NCBI GenBank assembly: GCA_035291605.1
Contig: DATDRS010000038.1
Coordinates: forward strand, 1-34,293
Source: DATDRS01 sp035291605
GTDB taxonomy: Bacteria; Chloroflexota; Anaerolineae; Anaerolineales; UBA6663
DNA length: 34,293 bases
Direction of reading: 5' to 3'
Shown here: piece by piece, positions 30,075-34,293 of the stretch
How the letters are laid out: every line of letters begins with the position of its first letter
Numbering within the stretch: position 1 is the first letter of the stretch
Notes under the pieces: generated by a model
Databases searched by the model: none
Seen by the model: the letters and a program-made list of their open reading frames with translations, nothing else
Told to the model about the DNA's origin: nothing
Translations under genes and position numbers: made by a program

Positions 30075-32829
30075 ACTACGGGATTCCTCTTGGCCGTATA
30101 CACCAATGCCAGATGAGTTGTATGAACCTATCCGTAGTGGTCTACAGAAGTGTGATTTTGATAGCCAGGCAATCCTTACAGATTTTCCATTCACCTCCCT
30201 GGGAGCCAGAAGTATTCGTATAAACTGCGTTGCTTTCGCAGATCCCAAACGGTGGGATACAGACACTGCCTCAGTAGCTGTCTATTACAATCCCAGCAAA
30301 GTAATTACTGATGAGTTCGCTGTACGGGAAATTGCCGTATCTGGCGCTCCTATTGTAATCCTCGGTGATGCGAAATCAGTCTCACTCTTTGGAGTTTCAG
30401 CAAACGGTCGCCCCCAGCCGCACCGCATACGATCAGGGATAGACTATAGTGATGTTCCGAATGTTCTTGAGCAATATGCAGTGGACATTAACCCTAGAAG
30501 GATTTTGGAAGTTAAGCACGGTCTTGCAAGATTTGTTACTGCTTTTGCAGATGCGAATCCACTGCAGCTACGGCTTTGGGCGGTTGAAGCAACTCGGGGC
30601 ATACTGGCAAAACAATTCGGCAGCGCGGTCGAAGCTATCCGGCAAAGCCTTCAAAAGCATGGAGTCACATTTGCTCAGAACCAGCTAGATACTAAGCTGG
30701 CGACTCAGCTGTTAGGGGCGGTTATTTTGGCCCACAAGGGGCGGTTAGGCAAAGGGCTGCAATCTTCAGCTGCACCATTGTCAGAGATTCTTCGCGCGAC
30801 GCAAAGTAACTTCAGACATTATTTTGACCACAGACTGTTCGAGAAGTACTGGGATGCCGCTAGCAATGCGTTTTCCATCCTGCAGGAAGTCGTATACACA
30901 AACTTCACTCCAGAGATGCTCGATGAGCTTTATTTGCAGGCGTATTCGTCAAGGGTTCGCAAAGCTGAAGGTCGTTTTGATACCCCTCTATATCTTACTC
31001 GTCTCATTCTGAATAACATTCCAATCGAATTTATTCCCCCGGCGGATCGTCTAGCAGTCGATTTCACCTGCGGGTGGGGCAGCTTCTTAGTTGCTACCTA
31101 TGAACGCTTGAATCGAATAGGCGATATGCCTGAAAGCGGCCGCCCGTTGTGGAAGCATATTATTGGTAATGATCTGGATAGTTTTACTGCGGAACTGGCT
31201 AGGTTAGCATTGTTAACGACATCACTTGATGACAGTTGGGAGGTGCGAAACGAAGATGCTCTCAGGTTGAAGCTGACTGGCCCCCAGCCTACAGTTGTTG
31301 TGGGGAATCCTAAGTTTTATGCTGATCGCAAAGCTGGCAAAGCGGCAACTGAAATAGATAGATCTACGGGAGAGCGAAAGCGTCTGCAAGAAGCAGATAA
31401 TTTCCTTCAACAAGCTATTAGGCTACTGAAACCAGGTGGATACTTGGGAATGTTAATGCCTCAGTCTTTCTCGATTGCTGAGGCGTCAACATACACACGC
31501 AAAATGCTCCTAGAGGAATGTGACGTGTTAGAACTATGGGATTTGCCCCTTGCTGTTTTTGGACCGCAAGCGGCAGTCAGCCCAATGGTTATCTTTGCAC
31601 AGAAGCGGGATAAGCGCGGGGAGCCGCTGAATTATCCTGTCCGTATCCGTGCCGCTCAAGGTAAAGTCCTGGAGAAAGTCGGTGTATTCAATACAGCTAG
31701 TATAGCGCCATCACAAAGCCGTTGGGGAGAAGCCAGTAGGAAGGCGCGCCAATCCAGCGCGAAAGTAACAAACCTGATTACCTACAAGACTATTTTGCCT
31801 GAACAAAAGTGGGAAAAAATTACTGAACGCTGCCAGAAGCTCGTCGAAGTGGCAGATATTACGCCAGGCGCTATCGTCGGAACTAAGCGCACATGGAGGA
31901 ACTACGATAAACCGAAGCTGGTGCTGTGGCTCAGTGGCGCCAAACAATCGATGCCGCGTCCATTTTATATTGAGTATGGCGCGACAAAAATCCTATATCC
32001 AAATGAATTGGAACGGCCGAGGAAGAATAGGCGTTTCCCTGAAAGAGACCAGGAACATTTGCTTGCCGGACCTAAGGTCCTCCTAGTTTCTGACCCTAAC
32101 CCGAGCTGGGGCAAGCGTACTAAAGTAGCGATAGAGCGACGGGGTTATTATCCGTCACACCATTTCTGGATTATTGTTCCAAAGTCCGAAGTGACCTCTG
32201 GTATTTCCTTGGAAGTACTGGCTGCTATTCTAAGTTGGGATGTCTGTAATGCTTGGGTTGTTGAGAGTTTTCGATATCCGTGGATACGGAAGCAAGTATT
32301 GGAAGATATACCCTTTCCCCTATTGCTGGAGAGGGATATCGGGCTTCTTGAGAAAGCTGTTAAGGAGATTGAGACGGCAGCACAACGCAGTCAGATTGAA
32401 CCACAGGCACAAGCTATCCTTGATGACGTGCTCAAGAAGGCATACCAACTGGATGAGAATACGTTCCGAACTCTAAGAACCGTCATGGAATGGGATACGA
32501 AACCATTGGAAGTAGAGCGTCACTTACCTCCAGACCCGTCAGCGGTATTCCATGTGTATGGCCAAGTGGAATCTGTTGACGTTCACCAACAGACAATAAG
32601 CATTTGGTTTGAGGGCATCCCAGCGACGCATACTGTGCCCATCGCAGATGCAATGCCCGGCTGGATGCTGCGGGAAGGGGCCTCATTCCAGGCTCAAGTT
32701 TCTTTTGAGGCGTTACGAAAACAAGAGTGGGGCAAGCTGAAATGGTGGAGCATTATTCCGAAGGAGTATTCCTATTTAGCAGACGACAAGTTGCTTCAGC
32801 GTGTTGCTGATGAACTTTCTGGGGTATAG
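30064..32829 (+). CDS. N6-adenine DNA methyltransferase-like protein (type I/IIG-like architecture)
   Basis: The protein has 921 residues from the ATG at 30064, which overlaps the MerR stop and is preceded by GAGGG. Residues 1-320 are an N-terminal region I do not recognise with certainty. The methyltransferase core (about 325-560) has an SAM-binding motif I, DFTCGWGSFL (from Asp333), and a motif IV NPKF (Asn415) in place of the usual NPPY/F, followed by LLKPGGYLGMLMPQSF. Residues about 600-800 look like a target-recognition region (RTWRNYDKPKLVLW, PSHHFWIIVP). The C-terminal 100 residues are beta-rich. Architecture resembles Eco57I/PglX-like or HsdM-like enzymes that methylate adenine in DNA. 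No HsdS, HsdR or BREX/DISARM partner is encoded nearby. Whether motif IV with Lys is active is open. Confidence 0.8.
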   Translation: MNAELRDSSWPYTPMPDELYEPIRSGLQKCDFDSQAILTDFPFTSLGARSIRINCVAFADPKRWDTDTASVAVYYNPSKVITDEFAVREIAVSGAPIVILGDAKSVSLFGVSANGRPQPHRIRSGIDYSDVPNVLEQYAVDINPRRILEVKHGLARFVTAFADANPLQLRLWAVEATRGILAKQFGSAVEAIRQSLQKHGVTFAQNQLDTKLATQLLGAVILAHKGRLGKGLQSSAAPLSEILRATQSNFRHYFDHRLFEKYWDAASNAFSILQEVVYTNFTPEMLDELYLQAYSSRVRKAEGRFDTPLYLTRLILNNIPIEFIPPADRLAVDFTCGWGSFLVATYERLNRIGDMPESGRPLWKHIIGNDLDSFTAELARLALLTTSLDDSWEVRNEDALRLKLTGPQPTVVVGNPKFYADRKAGKAATEIDRSTGERKRLQEADNFLQQAIRLLKPGGYLGMLMPQSFSIAEASTYTRKMLLEECDVLELWDLPLAVFGPQAAVSPMVIFAQKRDKRGEPLNYPVRIRAAQGKVLEKVGVFNTASIAPSQSRWGEASRKARQSSAKVTNLITYKTILPEQKWEKITERCQKLVEVADITPGAIVGTKRTWRNYDKPKLVLWLSGAKQSMPRPFYIEYGATKILYPNELERPRKNRRFPERDQEHLLAGPKVLLVSDPNPSWGKRTKVAIERRGYYPSHHFWIIVPKSEVTSGISLEVLAAILSWDVCNAWVVESFRYPWIRKQVLEDIPFPLLLERDIGLLEKAVKEIETAAQRSQIEPQAQAILDDVLKKAYQLDENTFRTLRTVMEWDTKPLEVERHLPPDPSAVFHVYGQVESVDVHQQTISIWFEGIPATHTVPIADAMPGWMLREGASFQAQVSFEALRKQEWGKLKWWSIIPKEYSYLADDKLLQRVADELSGV

Positions 32830-32843
32830 AGCCAAGCGGTATC

Positions 32844-33893
32844 ATGGCCGCACTGCAATTGGCGTTCCTCAATGTTGGTCAGGGTGACACCACTATCATC
32901 TATGACCTTGATACGAGGGATGCCGTCGTTGTTGACTGTGTGAATCCACTGCCGGTGCTAGAGTTTCTCAAAACAAAAGGCCTCAGCCGCTTACGAGCGC
33001 TCATTGTGACACACGCACATCTTGATCACTATGCGGGTACAGTTAGCCTACTCGAAAACTGTGAACAGCAAGGTATAAGTTGGGATACCTTCATTTTTAG
33101 ATGGGAGGATGTACGGCGTTATCCGAGCCTGCTTAACGACGCTGATGGACATTCCGGCGCAATTGACGGGATGAAACGGGACGCTTCTTTGAGAACGTTG
33201 CTTAAGTGGGCCAAGAGGCCAGAGATTAAGAAAAAGCATGCGCAGCCCCATGACTTACCCAGAAACGTTCGTATTCTCGACGCGTTGACCTTCTTGCATC
33301 CAGAGCATCGGGACTGGCAGGAGCTATTTGACACCAGCAGCCTCAATAACCTATCAGTAGTAATTCGTGTGTCAGATGGTGCAAGTGCCCTGCTTGCAGG
33401 TGACATAGAACCTGAAGGGTGGAGGCATCTCAGCGCAAATCACCCACAACTGCTCACGAATGCCATTCTCAAATTTCCTCATCATGGTGTATGGCGAAAT
33501 GGAAATATTGCAGAGCTACTTGACCAAGTTGCTCCTGAGATTGTGATTATTTCCGTTGGCATGTCAAATGCCTATCAACATCCATCCAAGGACGTCTTCG
33601 CCGAGCTCAGGAAAAGACCAAGTATACGGCTGCTTTGTACCCAAGCCACTCCACAGTGCAGTGATAGGCTTCGAGAGGTGCGAGAGAAAATTCTTACAGC
33701 GATTGAAAGGGCAGGGTCATCGGAGCTGTTAGGAAGTGATCGCAGAGAAGGCGGATGCCCATGTGCGGGGACGGTGTTAATTGAACTTGGCGACAAAGCG
33801 AAAGTGCTCAGTCCGAGTTTACAACTGCATATCACTGAGATAATCCAGCCATTTCTTGAGAAACACCAGTGTATCTTACCATCACTAACTTGA
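32844..33893 (+). CDS. ComEC-type metallo-beta-lactamase-fold hydrolase, putative nuclease
   Basis: This soluble protein of 349 residues starts 14 bases after the methyltransferase stop. It has the ComEC/Rec2-type MBL order: FLNVGQGD (8-15), metal motif THAHLDHYAG (His57, His59, Asp61, His62), SLNNLSVVIRV (166-176), LLAGDIE with Asp187, FPHHGV (His213/His214), and VGMSNAYQHPS with His246. All predicted metal ligands are present, so it should be an active hydrolase. A C-terminal GGCPCAGTVLIEL stretch carries two cysteines. It lacks the ComEC membrane channel. MBL proteins of this type can be nucleases or phosphodiesterases; acting on DNA would fit the methyltransferase neighbour, but this is inference. 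No terminator follows. Confidence 0.85.
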   Translation: MAALQLAFLNVGQGDTTIIYDLDTRDAVVVDCVNPLPVLEFLKTKGLSRLRALIVTHAHLDHYAGTVSLLENCEQQGISWDTFIFRWEDVRRYPSLLNDADGHSGAIDGMKRDASLRTLLKWAKRPEIKKKHAQPHDLPRNVRILDALTFLHPEHRDWQELFDTSSLNNLSVVIRVSDGASALLAGDIEPEGWRHLSANHPQLLTNAILKFPHHGVWRNGNIAELLDQVAPEIVIISVGMSNAYQHPSKDVFAELRKRPSIRLLCTQATPQCSDRLREVREKILTAIERAGSSELLGSDRREGGCPCAGTVLIELGDKAKVLSPSLQLHITEIIQPFLEKHQCILPSLT

Positions 33894-33991
33894 CTGTCGA
33901 CCAAATGATAATGCGCCCTACTGCATCCTGTATCAACTCAAAGCCTCGCTGAAGGCACCGTCGCGTAAACAAAGTTGTGCGTCACTAAAGG
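33894..33991. other. Non-coding right end of the inserted block
   Basis: No frame, strong hairpin or promoter is evident between the MBL stop and the DUF72 junction. It contains the AAAGCCTC (33940-33947) and CTAAAG (33985-33990) segments that mirror short sequences at the left end. Confidence 0.4.
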
Positions 33992-33996
33992 TGCCC
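33992..33996. repeat. Right copy of the 5-base direct repeat TGCCC
   Basis: It is identical to 29193-29197. Removing the block and one copy restores a continuous DUF72 reading frame (MVYLGCPMWGLKTW). Confidence 0.5.
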
Positions 33997-34105
33997 TATG
34001 TGGGGTTTGAAGACCTGGGTCGGCGCGTTCTTCCCAGCGGGCGCGAAACAGCGCGACTTCCTCACGCTCTACAGCCGCTGGCTGAAACAATCAAGCCTAT
34101 TTTGA
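33992..34105 (+). pseudogene. Continuation of the interrupted DUF72 gene, also truncated at its 3' side
   Basis: Reading from TGC at 33992, the frame gives CPMWGLKTWVGAFFPAG followed by KQRDFLTLYSRWL, a clear DUF72 N-terminal region (W-G-x-K-x-W-V-G, FFP, DFL-x-LYS). It follows directly on the MVYLGCP fragment at 29178-29197, sharing TGCCC. The expected NTVExNTTFY segment is missing: similarity ends near 34087 and the frame stops at 34103-34105. An in-frame TAA immediately upstream (33986-33988) excludes an intact start. The rest of the DUF72 gene has been lost or replaced. Confidence 0.7.
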
Positions 34106-34142
34106 GGTAATACTTCACATGTGAGCTGTCGTGAGGTCAAAC

Positions 34143-34293
34143 GTGAACGAGGCATTCGAAGATGAATATCTCGACGTTCTACAGAACGTCGAGGCGGGCA
34201 TCATGCAGGTCTTTCGTGAGCACCCGGAGATGACCGATGCCGAGGCATTGCAGGCGGTCGAGGGCGCGCTGCGCCTCTATCAGGCCGAAGTGA
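34143..34293 (+). CDS. Small conserved hypothetical protein, 3' end beyond the window
   Basis: The frame from GTG at 34143 is open to the window edge, giving 50 residues of an acidic, helical protein. It begins VNEAFEDEYLDVLQNVEAG, with FREHPEMTDAEALQAVEGAL further on. This DEYLDVLQN-x-E...REHPE-x-x-D pattern recurs in uncharacterised small proteins of cyanobacteria and Chloroflexota, as I recall; no function is known to me. GAGGT at 34133-34137 lies 5 bases before the GTG and supports it. Composition is GC-rich like the host part of the window. An inverted repeat lies within its first codons. Confidence 0.7.
   Translation, partial: MNEAFEDEYLDVLQNVEAGIMQVFREHPEMTDAEALQAVEGALRLYQAEV
34170..34193. 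repeat. Perfect 11-base inverted repeat inside the start of the hypothetical gene
   Basis: CTCGACGTTCT (34170-34180) and AGAACGTCGAG (34183-34193) are exact reverse complements separated by AC. It could be an operator-like dyad or an mRNA hairpin near the translation start, or a codon coincidence. Confidence 0.6.

Larger units (their letters stand above)
29198..33991. mobile_element. Inserted 4.8 kb block (candidate mobile defence/modification cassette)
   Basis: The block splits a DUF72 gene and is flanked by TGCCC direct repeats. Its base composition differs from its surroundings: a hand count of 30421-30480 gives 26 G+C of 60, against 43 of 60 for 28501-28560. It carries a MerR-type regulator, a DNA methyltransferase-like gene and an MBL-fold gene. 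The ends show only short inverted similarity: CTTTAG at 29204-29209 against CTAAAG at 33985-33990, and GAGGCTTT at 29200-29207 against AAAGCCTC at 33940-33947. No transposase, integrase or recombinase is encoded, so it would be non-autonomous or a remnant. Confidence 0.55.

Noticed and set aside
29198..33991. Full transposon with terminal inverted repeats
   Set aside because: The inverted similarity at the ends is only 6-8 bases and not aligned at equal distance from the junctions, and there is no transposase; only the direct repeat and gene interruption are claimed.
1..34293. CRISPR array, tRNA or rRNA genes
   Set aside because: No regularly spaced repeats and no recognisable tRNA or rRNA sequence were seen by eye on either strand.

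Overview
The window looks like chromosomal DNA of a high-GC bacterium, most likely a Chloroflexota (Anaerolineae-like) member. The reasons are the very large multi-PAS/GAF histidine kinases with recurring NPLLPET-type GAF domains, the hydrolase/acyl-CoA synthetase fusion, and several start codons that sit directly behind a -10 box (leaderless type). This placement is inference; no rRNA or marker gene is present.

Layout. (1) 1-6116, minus strand: a tight operon reading right to left. It encodes an alpha/beta-hydrolase/acyl-CoA synthetase fusion, an RsbW-like kinase fused to an RsbV-like STAS domain, a patatin-like lipase, and a 7TM-PAS-PAS-SpoIIE phosphatase that runs off the left edge. Together they suggest partner-switching stress signalling coupled to membrane lipid turnover. 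(2) 6143-8219: envelope genes. An undecaprenol/diacylglycerol kinase (minus) is divergent from an N-acetylmuramoyl-L-alanine amidase, which is followed by an L,D-transpeptidase (plus). (3) 8225-16447: two large histidine kinases flanking an OmpR-type response regulator. (4) 16515-29095: a dense sensory operon with two kinase-less membrane GAF sensors, a ParA/Soj-type ATPase, a 1986-residue dCache/HAMP/GAF/PAS histidine kinase, a threonine-synthase-like PLP enzyme fused to a receiver domain, and a stand-alone receiver. It ends at a strong intrinsic terminator (29133-29171). (5) 29198-33991: a visibly AT-richer block carrying a MerR-type regulator, an N6-adenine DNA methyltransferase-like protein and a ComEC-type metallo-beta-lactamase-fold protein. 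(6) 33992-34293: host-like sequence again, with a DUF72 remnant and the start of a small conserved hypothetical gene.

The most interesting observation is that block 5 lies inside a broken DUF72 gene. The first codons (MVYLGCP) end at 29197 and the continuation (CPMWGLKTWVG...) resumes at 33992. The two breakpoints share the 5-base direct repeat TGCCC, as expected of a target-site duplication. No transposase or integrase is present in the block. The cargo (regulator, methyltransferase, putative MBL nuclease) is a candidate compact, undescribed defence or modification cassette; that function is inference.

Other points worth attention are the threonine-synthase/receiver fusion, the RsbW-RsbV fusion with a strong internal Shine-Dalgarno that could release free STAS protein, three -10 boxes each exactly 7 bases from a start codon, and a ParA-type ATPase overlapping the giant sensor kinase gene without any ParB.
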